Origin: Rhodocollybia butyracea
Taxonomy: Eukaryota; Basidiomycota; Agaricomycetes; Agaricales; Omphalotaceae
Length of the DNA stretch: 64,000 nt
Reading direction: 5' to 3'
NCBI GenBank assembly: GCA_015501585.1
Contig: JADNRY010000166.1
Location: 62,001-126,000, forward strand
Below the pieces are notes generated by a model that made no database searches, was not told where the DNA came from, and was given only the letters and a program-made list of their open reading frames with translations. Both the position numbers and the translations under genes were made by a program. Of the stretch, positions 21,196 to 34,779 are shown piece by piece (the first letter of the stretch is position 1; the number at the start of each line of letters is the position of its first letter).

Positions 21196-23178
21196 TCACG
21201 AAGAACGAGGTCTGAAGATGAGCTTACACTCCATTGCGGAGGGGAAGATTACCTGACGACATGTGTGAGTGACAGAAGACGACAGACAGAAGATGCTTAC
21301 GAAGCTGTCTTTGATCTCCATACTCCTCTCATTGGTCTCGGAAGGCGCTAAGATGTCAAAGTTCCTCACCATGGCTGCCATCAACACTTTGAGCATGACC
21401 TGTGCGAGGTTCTGGCCGCCACAAACTCTAGAACCGGTACCGAAAGGCATCATGTTCTGTTGCATCCGGGCCAAGTGTTCCACGGATCCAGGTTGGTCGG
21501 TCTCGAGCCAGCGCTCGGGAGAGAAAGTGTCCGGTGAAGGGAAGATGGCAGGATTACGGTGCATCGACCAGGCCTGAGTAGCGACGACAGTACCCGGAGG
21601 AAGCTCAAAACCCATAAGATCGAAACCCGCGTTGACAGCGCCGGTTTTGGACGGAATTTGAGGAACGACACGCTCGAGCGGACTGGGAGCAGCAGAATAT
21701 ACTCGAAGGCCTAGAGCGCGGGTAGTTAGAAAAGGGGACTCATCGACGTGAGAGATGTCACAAACCTTCCTTGATAAACGCGTTGAGATAAGGAAGACTC
21801 TGGAGGACAGAGATGTCAGGAATGGCATGAGCGTTCGGCATAGCCTCGTCAAGTTCTGCCTGAAGTTTGGCAGTAATATCGGGTCGACGAGACATCTCCC
21901 AAAGGAAATAAGATACGGAAATGGAAGTAGTGTCAGAGCCGGCAATCCTGAGGCAGAAAAGATTCAGTGACGCATGTAAACAGAAGCTTGAATGACTTAC
22001 ATGTGGCCCATCGCCTCGGAAATTATGTCGTTTTCAGGCATTGTCTGTCCAGTAGAAGAGTAACGGTATGTGAGAAGACGGTGGAGCAGAGGCACAGAGT
22101 CCGCATTTCCGTCAAGCGCGCCAGAATTCATCTCGGTGCGAGCCTGGTAAACGCGTTCGCTCACAAACTAGAAGCGCATTAGTATGAGCAACATGGGGTC
22201 GAGTATAGACTAGAAGCATACCTCAGCCATGATTTTGTCGGAATCACAGAGCTGGCGCCATCGAACAAGAGGAATCCGGCAGACCAAGTTCCATGCCCAG
22301 CTAGGAACGACACTCCGCTACACGATGCAGTCAGAAGAAAGTGAGCAGGGAAAGTGAGTAGACATACGATGATACCGCGTTTGGGAAAGTCGCTGATAGC
22401 GGTCGAAAGAGGGTCCTCGTTGTCGGAAGCCCACTTCTTGACCGCATGAAGACGATAGCCGTAAGAGGTTGAAACGATAACATCCACCATGAGGTTTCGA
22501 AAGAGCGTAAGACATTCGATTGGCGACTTTCCGCCGATGTTCCTGACGTTCTGTTCTACGTTAACGGGCTGTAGAAGGAAGGCCAAATAAGCTCACATTG
22601 ACAAGTTCGACCATAGGCTCGTGTATGTCAGGCTGGAATTTGGCGAGGTTGGCGGAAGCATAGTGAGGAGCGTAGCCTTTGCGAATGATAGCGTGAGGAG
22701 CATGGTCTAAAGTGGTCATGCTACGAAGAATAAGCAAAATATCGCGCATATAACCTAGGAGAGGCATACGCATGGTCATTGTTGTTCCTGAACAAAGCGA
22801 AAAATCGGTCAGATTCAAACTCGCCATTCCTATTACACAGTATACGCACGTAAGAAGGCTTTTGTAGTACTCGCTCTTGTCGAATTTATGAACAGAATAG
22901 ACGCCTCTTGTGGAAGCCAAGTCGTTGAAAAACACCTTGTTCGGGCCGACACGAACGACTGGGCCATATTTTTCGAAAAGTTGATGGACGATTTTGCATT
23001 GTTCGAGACGAACGACATGTGTTGTGAGCCAAAAGTTGGAAGCTGCGGCGTACCAGGGACCAGGGATAGCGCTGAGAGGGTGCAAGAAGATGTTGTAGAA
23101 GCCTTTGAGAACGGCGTACGCGACGATAAGAAGGACAGCGGTGACGGTAAAGTTGTAGATGATAGCGACGGAGAACAT
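21196..23178 (-). CDS. Microsomal cytochrome P450 monooxygenase (nine exons)
   Basis: Membrane-anchored P450 that inserts one oxygen atom using electrons from a CPR partner; the substrate is unknown. Inferred exons: 23178-22850, 22787-22770 (18 nt), 22720-22597, 22568-22368, 22317-22222, 22167-22002 region, 21947-21766, 21710-21301, 21252-21196. The protein has an N-terminal membrane helix (AVLLIVAYAVL), a proline hinge HPLSAIPGPWY, the I-helix AGSDTTS, the ExxR motif (EGLR), a PERW line (FSPERWLE) and the haem loop FGTGSRVCGGQ with its Cys ligand. All splice junctions keep frame. The intron at 22596-22569 is only 28 nt. The overall style is that of fungal benzoate-4-monooxygenase-like P450s, but a CYP family cannot be assigned. 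No neighbouring biosynthetic genes suggest a cluster. Confidence 0.92.
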
Positions 23179-26100
23179 GGCGACAAACGAGGAAAAGGGT
23201 GACCGCGATTCGAGTGAGGGAGGAAAGAAAGGAAGTATCTGGGGGCTGCAGAATTCGTCGCGTCTGCTTATATAGGATTTCCAATGACATGTCTTGGATC
23301 GTCATGATTTCAATCGCCGACACGGAAAAGGATATTCGTCTTCCTTTTTGGCATGCACGTGCATTTTTAGACGCTTTCTCACGCTCTGTCCCGCTTGCGC
23401 CACATCTCAAGTCGCCGTAATCTTCTCTGAGTGTCGTATAGTGGCCAATTTCTGGTCTTGAATATACCCGGATAGCTCGGAGCTGGTCCAAAAAGCAGAG
23501 ACTCTCGCGGACACAAAAATTCGGCTCCAGTGGCACTAAAAATGGAATCACCAACGAATCACTATTTTTCGTTTACTTATTTCTGGTGATAATGTTCGGC
23601 GTTTCTGTGAAGAAGCATTCAAGGATACTCTCAAAAATCAACTCTCCAAGATCCTCCGTGATATGATTCGCTCAAGCTCAAACTTAGCCGGGTCTTCTTT
23701 CCAAACTTTCGCAGACATGAACTCAGGTGGGTACGGTACCGCAAATCCTTTGAGCGTCCAGCTTGGATGTACCTTTTACTCATTCTCGTACGTAGAATGT
23801 ATACATACAGAGCGCCACCTTAGATCTCCGTTCTTCATTCAAATATCTAGCCATCCGTCCCTCTTCTTCTACTTCGAAGCTTCGGGCTCAGACTCAGAAT
23901 TTAGCTCCACATCATTCACTGCCGAATACACTTTTTCATGCTGCTGGCCTTGTCAGGACACTATCATGATGAGAGTATGCACTAGACCCGTCTGTGAGCT
24001 AGATTTTACGAAGACAGCTTCGAAACTCGGATAGCCTCAAGGCTTTCTAGGCCATTTGCATCCTGTTACGCTTTAGCAGACTATGCGTATAGCTTCCATC
24101 CAAGAATCCCTTCCCAACTGAGGAGCGATTTCCACATAGATTCAAAAAGATTCACCCTATGGATCACCAATCGTGAGGTTTGATAACCGACTTTCAAGAA
24201 GCCCTCTTTCTCCGAATCTTTCGAGTCCCAACTAAGTACAGCTCTCAGGGAGATATCCAGATTCCAAACGAAAACACCGATCTATATGGACTTTACGTAG
24301 AGTACTAGTGCAAATGGGCTACGACAAGTATCTAATCTCACATCCGTTCTTTGAATTTCCTATGCGTAGAGAAGCTTCAACACGCGTCGCACTAGCTTGA
24401 CCCGAATGTAGTCTAACAGGATGATATAGGATGCATTGCTGTCTTGACTCTTGACTCTTGTATAATATTTCCGGTAAGTATAGCACCTGCTACGCCTAGT
24501 GACGTGGATACTTAACTGGAACTGGTATCGATATCATGTTCCAGACCTTCAAGCATATGCTGCTTACCTTCTTTGACCTGCACCTTCTACTCCTTCTACT
24601 CCTTCGATCGCCGACACAGACTTAGGCTGTACCACCATACTAAACGTTCTCTTCCGCTGGAAATCATTCTCCTACACTCACCTTACTTACATGTACAACC
24701 ATATAATCAGTGATCGTAGTACTCCTATTTCGCGAGACAGCAGTCCGGGGTGTAAACAAGGAAACACCAAACCCTCAAGGCCTCACCCTTGATAGACTTA
24801 ACTCTTGACTCAGACTGACCCTAAAACCCCAGACCCAATACCTTTTTAGCAACTCTATCATGCGAGATAACTCGAATAAGGCCTCGAATTGAAGCTAAAA
24901 CTCGTAAGGAGAGCGAAACATTATTTCCTTTCACCAAGCTTTACTATAGAGCGGAAGAAGAACAGTAAGTCATCGTAGACACTTGGACAAGGATATGAAT
25001 CATTCGTTCTATATCTTCATTCTGGATCTAGACCCTTCAACATTAGCGTTGCTAAAAACTATGTTCACGTTTCTAACTACAATGAAGTCCAAATGATACT
25101 TGCTCCGATCTAGCGTGTATACGCACGCTTGACCTGCGATACCCCTGCTCAAAACCTAGTTCACCCACAGCCGCGACCGTGACCGGCACGAGAAGCAGAC
25201 ACGATACCTCAACCAACTGCGGATGCCAACTTCGACAGAGATACTATCGTAATCTGGAAGGAATGGCATTACCGGATGTAAGGCCTAAATCATTATGGAG
25301 CGAAAGTTATTTCATCAAAAACGAGGCCCAGATGCTTCGATATGCCTCGATATCCAGTTTACAATGTCCCGGGAATAATATCGCCTCAAACCTGATTCAT
25401 CCCACAGCTCGAACACTAGCACAAGAAGCAGTCTCCGATGGAGCATGGACGGAGAAATTATCAAATCAAGAACGAGGGCACATAAATTATACGCATTCAG
25501 TTATAGGTAAACAACCCAGAACACCCGGCGACTCCGCCCTATTCAGCCTTTTACCTCCAATTTCTGGCAAAGAAACATTGAGCAGAGGATGCTTGGATTG
25601 GATATCAGATCAGGAAATCAACCTACCCAAGGGGACGTGCGTTTCCTGTCCGGTGACGATACGAGAACTCACTTCTTTCTACTAAGTAGGTCACATACTA
25701 CTCAGTGAAATAAGCCCCTTGTGCATCGCAAATGGGCAGGAATCGGACAAAGGCTTCCTCCGTGCTCACCTTCGTTTCATTTCGAGCAGCTACTTACTAA
25801 AGCTAGTACTAGAGCCTTCATTTCGTGCACAAGGTCGCGGAACGGATTTCAACCATAAGGCAAAGTTGTAAGGTGCGAATTAAACCTTCTATTTCGCATT
25901 TTTTGAAAGATTAGGATGATTGACCCGCACGGGTTGTTGCTTGCCTAACCGAATAATAACTTCCCATATTACTTATACGATTGGAGGGAAGAAGGAAGGA
26001 AGGAAAAATTTACACGGTATAATTTAAGAGTTGAACGTTGAACGCCGGGTTTACAGATTATCCCGGCGGAAAACGAGCACCATCTCCCCTGTTACTATGG

Positions 26101-28683
26101 GAGGTAAGAGGACGAGCCGAGTCTGCCATCAGGGAATTGGAACGTTGCTCCCACTTCGACGACCCCCAATTTTGTACATAAATTCTATTCAAACTGCCGG
26201 CGCTCGTTGTGTAAAGTCTGGTACAGAGTGAAAGACGGGGTAGAAAAATCTTTGGTTCCAGCTATTCGACTCAGAGTTACTGCCAGTGGCCATGGCGCCC
26301 AACAATTAGGCGCCTATCACATGATGAACTTAGGCTCAAGCGCTCAAAGCTACTTGACCTTCTACCACCATCGGCATTTCCTTACAATTCCTAACACCGA
26401 TGAGCTCTTTTGACATCTGGTAATTATACCAAAACTCTCTTCTTAATCAGTACTGACTCGAATAATCTCACGATGAGTTGACCAGATTTAGGTCTATCGT
26501 TTTCTAGCATTTCTTCTGGCACTATCAACCTCTGGAACTCAACCTCTGGAGCACCCAACGTATCTTATTTTTGCCTATTGAGTGCTCGGCGTCCCGAAAT
26601 TTGGCCACACTAACAATCCTCCAAACTACCTTGGCAAGAAGGTAACCCCAAACCAGACCATCTTTTATCATCCCTTCTTGCCTGAACTTCCGTCAACCTC
26701 GAAAGCAGCTTCTACGGCGTCGAGGCTACGCTCGTCCCGTTTCTAGCTTTTCTTCTTGCAGAGAGCTCGAGGGAAAGGCTTATTTTTGCCAACCTGACAG
26801 CCTCCTTTTCTTCTCTCAGTATTAGCTTTTCGCGTTCCCAAATCTTGCACTAGTCCCCTTCAACCAGCTTACAATCTTGAGCAGAATGTTCGGCGCAGCC
26901 AGGGCTTTGCTTACCCCATGTGTTTAGGCTCAGCCATCCTGGGCCTTTTATTTATCGTTCACGGGTTAGGCTGGGACCCAATGCACGGTTTCCAATGTCT
27001 TACCATTTCATTAGATACACGAATAATTCTATCCAGGTGCTGAAAATCGTGAGTGATCTCTTGTACTTCTTCTCTTGCCCCTGTTTGAAACTGAAGCCAT
27101 CGCTACGCTCAACCCCATGGGTGTAGCCTTGACTTCGTTTTCGAAGTTCTGGGGGTGGAGGGTCTACTCTCCAAAGCACAGAATACTTACATTTTCGAAC
27201 CACGAAACACCAGGTCTTGGAGCCCTGTAGCTAGGCTCACAGGGCCGGAGCGTCTGCTGTTATTTTCTCTTCTGAAGGCATGTTTGAAATTGCCTCAGTC
27301 CCTTGGGTTTTGGAGACTGCGACTTTCGAATGGATGGAACGCTCTATTCACAGTTGTGTGGCCCTACCGCGCCCTAGTTCCTAGGAAAGATAAGTCCGTC
27401 CAAGCTGTCCAAGTCCAGCACCCAGCTTTCCCTTTTTTGTCAATCGCGTACAGGTGCAAACGGAAGATTCGGCGGGGAGTGCGGTCAAGCCTATTGAGCA
27501 GAGGAGTGCTTCTCGACAGGTATCTAGCATCTTAATGCATCCAACTTTACTACGTCTACCTGATGGCTAAGATGTCTGGGTAGGATCTGGACTTGGAACG
27601 TTTCTACTCGCTCGACTTCATCTCTGCGCTGCAATGCTGTGTAATGTTCTTCTGTTCAGACATATAGCTAGCAAAGAGTGAATGATGCAAGACTATGTAC
27701 GTCTGTACTCTCTACCAATCCGAATTACTCTTCCGCGAGCTTTACTGTTCATCTAGCAAACGCTTATCATGAGCTAGATGTTGGACCAGTTCACAATCCT
27801 ACTGCCACAGACTCAACTTGGCTCATGACCTTCGGTACAAGCTTTGCCTGGGTAGTACAACTAATTTTGTCTCTTTCCTACGGTCTCAAACGCTCTCATT
27901 GCCGCTAACCCCGTTGAATGGCGGTATGTACGTTCCTGACTCTCATTCAGCTGAACTTTTTTACATGTAGATCGAATGCTAGAAGTAGCACAGGTACCAA
28001 GTGACAAGAAGTCTCGAATAGCCAGTACTATTCTTCATACTCCATCAATTTAACTGACCATCGTTGCGGTCCACTTCAGCATAGTCCTGGGTTTCAAATA
28101 CTCACTCAAACTTCCTTGCAGGCGTTGACTACCCAAAGTTGCAACTTGGCACTGTAAAATATAAGGAACCGTGGGCTGGTAAGCTTCCATTGTCGGCGAT
28201 ATATGTGTTCCCACCCGCAATGGGGAGAGCACAAGTCAATGTGAGCTCAAGACCAGATGTCGACAGCAGCACAACCCTCTAATTTTTCAGAGAAAATAGA
28301 TAGGCACTTGCCCCAGGTGAGGCATCATGATTCGGAGGATACTTATCACACTCGTGTATCTCATCTATCGTAACTTCTTTAGCTTTGCTTTTTGAAGGCT
28401 TTTCGAAGTGTAGCCGAGCTTAGAAGTGATAAAGTCTAAGTTTTCATAAGTTACAAAGAGGATGTCGTTGCAGACAAGTTCTCTCCCAGCCGTCCCGATA
28501 GCATGGTGTAAACCGAGGGTGACAAAACTTATTCAAGTCAAGGTATGTAGAATAAGTAAATAACAAGATTAATGAAGTAGTAGGCAATGATTATAAGAGA
28601 ATGCCAGACTATCGAAGACTAATTCGAATACAATAAGAGATCAGAGATTGAACCGCAAGAGGGCAAAAAGCATAGCCTTCTAC
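23179..28683. other. 5.5-kb gene desert
   Basis: Only short chance open frames; none has a recognisable motif or splice structure. A degenerate internal duplication is visible around 26505-26660 and 26740-26890 (shared tttctagc-ttttcttct, ttatttttgcc and gcgttcccaaat-like words). The sequence has the look of eroded repeats. Confidence 0.5.
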
Positions 28684-30875
28684 TCAATCCGAGGAGTCTC
28701 TCTCTCCGTTCACCTGATACGCAAACACCGCTGAAACGGCAATACATACCCCAATCGACCATATGAATCCTCCTATCCAGATACCCCCGGCAGCATTTCT
28801 GAGATCAGAAGCATCCTTGAACACCGGTGTCCATCCGTTCTCGTGGAACTGAAAGGCGTCTGTCTGGCACCAACATGTTTGGAATGTCCCAATGTCCTCC
28901 ATGACACTGGACGCAATGAGCCACGCGGCATTAGCAACAGCGATACTCTTTCCCGTGAGCCGTGTGATAACCGCCAGTCCGCTCAGACTACGTGTGCTTC
29001 GTTTATCCTGAGCCTCCAGTCTTTGCATAATTTCATGAGAGACAATGTTGGAAAAGACTAATATGAGCCAGGAGAGAGTAGCCGCGACGCCATAGATAAG
29101 ATAACTTCCTGACCGGCAGCCGAGTCCGATAGCTGGTGTCCTGTATGCTATGAATATCGCAGCTCCTGTGGTACCCCATTGGAGGAACAGGGCCACACAT
29201 GCAGCTAGAAGCATATGGTGGATCATTCGGGATGATGAGAGAGCTTGGATAACGGCATGAAAGCTTTGAGCTCTGGGTCTAAGCGACAGCGAGTAGTAGC
29301 ATCCTGGGTTGTTGATGGCTGTATCGATGTTTGGAAGCTCGTGATTGCGCTTTCGAACCCTCTTCGTACATGGCCAACAAATGTAAACCAGGTGAAGATG
29401 CGGGCGTAGTTAAAGATCGGTCCCTCCCTCCTTTCGTCCCCCCGCACATCAAATCCCCACCAGGTGAGAGGAGATAACGAGCTGTTTAGATCATTCATTA
29501 GATCGTTCAAATTTGATGAAGAGGCGAGATTGGGTTCGCTAGCTAAAGTTCCCTGTTGAGCTGATACATCATCGGACTGCAAGTCTGAGCCTACCCCGCC
29601 CGTGTGGCTTGTGTTCAACGAGGGCCGCACCTGCAGTTGACTAGTGGGCGCATAGTGACGATGAACTGGTAAAAGAGGAACGGTCTCTCTGGATATATTG
29701 AGGAGTCTGGTCTGACGTCTCATCTCGATATTGGGCAAGTCGGCATTAGGGCAGAGGGCTGTCTGAGCTACATATTCGACTTCGCCATCGATTCCGCGCT
29801 CTGGAACAAATTTGTGGTCCGTTAGTGCCTTCTTAATGGTCCCAACCTTGCACTGCGATCCTACACGGACATAACTGAGAGACTCATCTAAGCCTGTGAC
29901 TGTAGCTAAGTATGCGAAAGAAAACCTACCCGAAGACAACCGGAAACCTGGATTCGTGATGAGTTACACATGAATACAAAATGTGAGCAACAAAGCCTTA
30001 CATCCAACTCCAGACAGTACTAGAAGCGAATTGAAGTCCGACATCAGGACTGCCAAGTGAATCATGGACAGCGGCTATAAATGAGATCAAGTAAGCTAAA
30101 AATGCCAGTAGAACTGTAACAAAGCAGTCGTCTCAGCATCGCAAACAGGGAGTCATCAAATCAATAACATCACCTGCCTTGTGCAAGGAATGACTGGGTG
30201 AAACCACGCCGTGTGTTGCGCAGGTCCTTCTCAGCAGTTAACCAAAATTTCTGTTGACAATTATCTTCATCCAAGATGATAAGACTGGCTAATTCTCCAG
30301 CCTTCTGGTTAGCACGCATAGGACATTGCTGGCTTTCCTGAAGAATGAACGCGGCTGCGTCCACCCTTTCGACCATATATCGGCAGCGTGCATTATTTTG
30401 AGCAATCTCTTTGATTTGTCGGAATGCAATGGATATATACCGTCGATTGAAAGCTGTAAGCGCGATAGAGTAGGCAGCCAACGCTGGGCTTCCAATAGAT
30501 AAACAAGCGCTCAACAGGTTCATGGATCCATTGGCTTCAAAGGGTAACTGGGCTATCAGGGCTAGCCACGGCAGCAGCCAAGTCGTCATAGTAATTGCAG
30601 AAGAAGTGAAATCTACGCTCTTTGCCACCTTAAATGAGACATCCCGTAAAAGCTGGATGTGTGCTTACCTGTGTGAGTGCGCCACTTCCACAACTTTGCT
30701 GACAAGCTCTAGTTGAGATACCCCAAACGTCTGCGGGAAGGCTGCCATTGGCCGAACATGTAGGAAAGATGGGCTCTCCAAGAATGTTGACGAGGCCGTC
30801 AGAGATGCAATTGAACTTGGAGGCACATGCCGTTTGCCAGTTGGGCACATTGACAGTGCTTAGGGAAGTACCCAT
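28684..30875 (-). CDS. Conserved agaricomycete multi-pass membrane protein, function unknown (copy 1)
   Basis: I recognise the sequence pattern as a family common in agaricomycetes but know no function. Inferred exons: 30875-30669, 30629-30178, 30113-30002, 29947-29930 (18 nt), 29874-28684. Order: a cysteine-bearing extracellular-type region (CISDGLVNILGEP, SLPADVWGISTRAC); membrane segments MTTWLLPWLALIAQLPF and LLSACLSIGSPALAAY; an ERVDAAAFILQESQQCPM line; AFLAYLISFIAAVHDSLG; a low-complexity loop; a C-terminal membrane region with IGGFIWSIGVCIAVSAVFAY. The intron 30177-30114 appears to start GC (AAG|GCAGGT) rather than GT; only this keeps frame. At about 29226 one base is missing (GAATGATCC where GAATTGATCC would join SHHPE to IHHMLLAACVALF). 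The true start may lie in an upstream exon. Confidence 0.75.
30114..30177 (-). other. Probable GC-AG intron
   Basis: The coding frame runs SFLAQ into VLLAFLAYLISF only if the 64-nt intron uses the donor AAG|GCAGGT and the acceptor TTACAG. The nearby GT donor four bases downstream would shift the frame and destroy the conserved membrane segment. GC-AG introns are a known minor class. Confidence 0.7.
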
Positions 30876-32950
30876 AAATTCACGGGTACGATGGAGCGGT
30901 CAATGTGAGGTGGAAAACATTCTTAGGTCTGGCCGTATTTATGGTTCAGAGGAAAGACGCCTGCGCTGCCGACAGACCCTTCAACTTCAACTTCACAGCG
31001 ATTGCACTGCATCGCATTAACTTTTAACTTCGATTTTGGAGAAGCGGTGCAAATACCGTGAACCAGTTCCTTGGTAAGTTGCACCTGTCCGATCTTTGAC
31101 CTTGGTATCAGGAAAATAATGAATTACGAGACGCAAAAACCCTATTCAAAGTCGTGCGCTTGGGCAATCAAATATTGCTTACTTACATCTTGCATTCTTA
31201 TTTCAATCGGAAGGAAGGAGTGAATTATCACATAAGTATGAACGTAGGCAAGGGACAATTCCCCCTGTCTTGTCATGCATAGCGGCCACACTGACTTCAT
31301 GGGCCCTTCTTGTAAACAGCTATTGACCCAGCGCTACAGCTAGAGCCTAGTCATTGATATGAAGACAGAACTGATCATATTCAGTCACTTCACAGGTATA
31401 AGGCGTTGATGTGACAGTGGTCTCTGATTACCTAGTAGTGCTCTTTTGGACACCTACTACACATATACGTACAAGTTGACCAAGGGTATCTCTCATGCTC
31501 AACTATCTGACTGGAAAACTGACCAAACAGGATATTGGAATATTATCAATTTCACGTAGACTAGAAGCTTGAAAGACTCCAAGCGAATATCCTACCTCTC
31601 AACCGTTCCCTCGCAACTATTCGGAAGATTTACGCCTCTTGGCCTGCGGAAGGATCCAAGTTGCCTAAACAAGCTAAAGCCAGGACATCAGGACTTCAGT
31701 TGAAGTGCCAAGCAATCGAAACCTTGTCCAAAGTATGTACTGTAGATCGTAGGCTTGGTGAGTGACTGTGGAAAGAAAGTGGTGATATATAAGTACGAAA
31801 CAGCGGTCGAGTGTATCAGAGACATCTTTGATGCGCTTCAGAACTTCAGTTAATAACTAAGTACATACCGACCTCTTCATAGATAAATCTCTTTTGACTG
31901 CTTGGTCTCGCGCAGTGGTACATCAGTATCAATTTCGTTGCTGGTAGTCACATATGATTCGTCCTACCACTTCTGGAAGCTGGTTAGAGAGTAGAGATTC
32001 TTATCATGATGAGATGTTTTGATCGTCCGCAAAGAGGTCAGCACTGTCATACCTGGGGGCAAGCAGCCGGAAGCGGACAAGGGGCGGCTGCACAAGCTGA
32101 CTTGTACGCCCACCCCTCTACTCTAGAGGAAGTGTTAACCAAACCTGAGGCCTGACTAAAGTAGGCTGCGAAATTACTAGTTTCGAAGATGGCCCGATAT
32201 GTCCTTTTGGTCAGAATCTCGCAGTTCTGGTTGGTGATCTGCCATTGAAAGAATATCTTTTAGCGGGCTGGTGAAAGGTTGTATTTCGTGCAAATTTCGT
32301 GGTATACTTTGGTCAGGCTGAAGTGGAAATTATGCGGTGTGAGGAGGGATCCAAGATCGAAAACCTTGAAGGAACAATGAGCGGGACTCAAAATTTCTGG
32401 GACGAAGTAAAGCCAGCTCCATACACGGTGATGAGATGAAATTGAAAATGGACAGCCAGACAATTAGGAATTAGTTCCCTCTAAGTACTTAGTGATGTCC
32501 TGTTTGAGTCGCCGAAGTACTCAAAGCAGTCATAAAGTGCCACTCAACATATATACGCTAGAGGTTAACTCCAACTCTGGCCCTAGGTGCTGGACTTTCC
32601 AGAGAGGAATCGGGAGTTATGGAAAACTTCAGTGACCATTACGCGAGCTGCGGAACACAGGCTACCTGAGAAAGAGTACCGCAAAAGCTAAGAATTTGGC
32701 CTACTCTAAAGAGCGATAAGAATGTCGGAGGATAAAACCAGGACGAGGAAACGATTAACCACTTGTGCAATTCCCATGTGTACCGTTATTTACTTTGCTT
32801 TGCTTCGTGTTGCATTGAGTTTGGAAACTGGCAAAGCTCTGTAGATGTATGCACCAATATAATACTGAAGACTTAAAGAGTAAAGTCATAAGCTGAAATA
32901 TCAAGTACGACAAGAGATCAGAAGCGAGTTTCACAAGTACAAGTTGAAAT
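30876..32950. other. Intergenic region between membrane-protein copies
   Basis: No supported gene. Short open frames lack motifs or splice context. The only order visible is that it separates two copies of the same gene family. Confidence 0.4.
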
Positions 32951-34165
32951 TCAATCCAAGGAGATTTGTTCCCCATTCACCCGATATGCAAAAATCGCTG
33001 CAACGACAATGCATACCGTGATTGACCAAAGGAACCCTCCTATCCAGGTCCCCTCGGCAACATTTCCAAGATCGGATACATCCTTGAATACCGATGTCCA
33101 TCCATTCTCATGAAATTGAAAGGCGTCTGTGGCACACCGGCAACAGGTCTGCAACGTTCCGATATCCTCCATTACACTGCACGCAATGAGCCATGCTGCA
33201 TTGACAATGGCAGGAGCCTTTCCCTTGAGCCGCGTGATAACTGCCAGTCCGCTCAGACTGCGAGTGCTTCGTTTATCCTGAACTTCTAGTCTTTGCATGA
33301 TTTCATGCGAGACAAGGTTGGAAAAGACTAACACGAGCCAGGAGACAGTAGCAACAATACCATAAATAAGATGACTTCCTGAACTGCAGCCAAGTTCAAC
33401 GGCTGGTGTCCTGTATGCCACGAAAATGATAGCCCCGGTGGTGCCCCATTGGAGGAACAGGGCAACGAAGGCAGCTTGAAAGTTGCAGCATGTGATTAAT
33501 CAAGCGGGGATGCTAATGGAGTGTAGATAATAGTATGAAAGCCTTCAGTTCTGGTTCCAAACGACATCGGACGGTAGCATCCTGGATTGCTAGTGAATTA
33601 GCCATAGTTTGAAAGCTAGTGATCGCATTCTTGAACCCTACTTGTACATGCCCGGCGAATGTAAATCAAGTAAAGATCCGTTATCGAAGATCGGTCCCTC
33701 TGTACTTTCGTCACCTCGAATATCAAATCCCCACCCAGTGAGAGGAGACAAATAGCTATCTAAATAGTTTGTCGAAGCTACGTGATGGCTCGAAGTGGGT
33801 GAGGACACTTGTGAATCTGGGCCTACAGCGCCCCTGTGGCTCGTTTCCGAAGTTGGTACCTGTAGCCGACCGGTTGGTGCATAAAGAAAATGGGTCGGGA
33901 GCTGTCTCTTTGGATGCATCAAGTCTGACTCTACTTCCTGCATCAGACAAGAAAAACAAGTCCGAGTCGGGTATAGACCTGTCTGAGCCACATATCCAAC
34001 GTTTCATTAAACCTCAAGCTCTGGAACGAATTTGTGGTCCGTCAGAGCCTTCTTTATGGTCCCGACCTTGCATTGACATCCTACAGGAACATACCTTGAG
34101 GGCATAAGTCTATATACAGAACTGTACGAAGGGAAGCCTACCCAAAGACGATTGGGAACTGGCAA
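32951..34165 (-). pseudogene. 5'-truncated, decayed paralogue of the membrane protein (copy 2)
   Basis: Homologous to the 3' half of the gene at 28684-30875. An exon start resembling FPIVFG and YVPVGCQCKVGTIKKALTD (34160-34030) keeps the same splice layout. A middle section aligns to the loop (LSPLTGWGFDIRGDE) but has several frame changes and stops. The last 156 residues (33421-32951), including RSTRSLSGLAVITRL and HENGWTSVFKDVSDL, remain open. Everything upstream of about 34190 (the cysteine-rich N-terminus and first membrane helices) is missing. Multiple lesions, unlike the single-base breaks elsewhere, indicate true decay. Confidence 0.8.
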
Positions 34166-34779
34166 CGGATATCAATGAAAGCTAGGTTGGAGGTGCAGCA
34201 CGAGGAGGACCCCGTTTCCTGTAGCATTCATTCACGTCGATATTATTTCTAATCGATGGAAAGCGCTCAAAGATCCCCTGCAAGATCTCCCGAAGTTTGG
34301 CGATCCATTGAGGTTGCTAGCTGTTCAACGTCAGTAACTCACTTATTTCACTTCCATATATCCAGCGTTTCCGCACTCCCGGGAGCCTTGAGTTCGATCT
34401 CAAGCACCATTGTCATGCCCTCACGAAAGACTCTCCCAGTGGCGGAATAACCCTTATGGCTCATTACGTGGCACAGAGCAAGCACCGTAGGGAGTTCACT
34501 TCTTGTCATGTCTAGCCCGACTCCAGACCATACAAGCGCTGACATCTCCGTTCATGGACCTAAGTTTCCTTCAAAAGACAAAGTCAGGACAGTGCACGTG
34601 GAGTTGTAAGGAAGGAAGTGGAGTACTCGGCAGGGTACAAGATCTGAACACCCGTTCGGCCGAAACTACAAGACGGAAGTGAACTGAACGCGGTTGTTGG
34701 TTATTGTTGGCTACAGATAGACACACTGATAGCAAAGTTGTTCTAAAAATCATTCCAAAAGATAGAGCCCCTGGCCCTG

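Noticed and set aside
22721..22769. A 34-nt intron plus a 32-nt exon in the P450
   Set aside because: Using the donor GTATGC after GACCATGC gives a 49-nt intron and the expected family line NNNDHAMTTLDHAPHA, so the shorter intron is unnecessary.
21196..23178. P450 as part of a secondary-metabolite cluster
   Set aside because: No synthase, transferase, transporter or regulator gene lies within 5 kb on either side.
25179..25685. 168-residue plus-strand frame in the gene desert
   Set aside because: No motif, no splice context, irregular composition; consistent with chance in a low-stop stretch.
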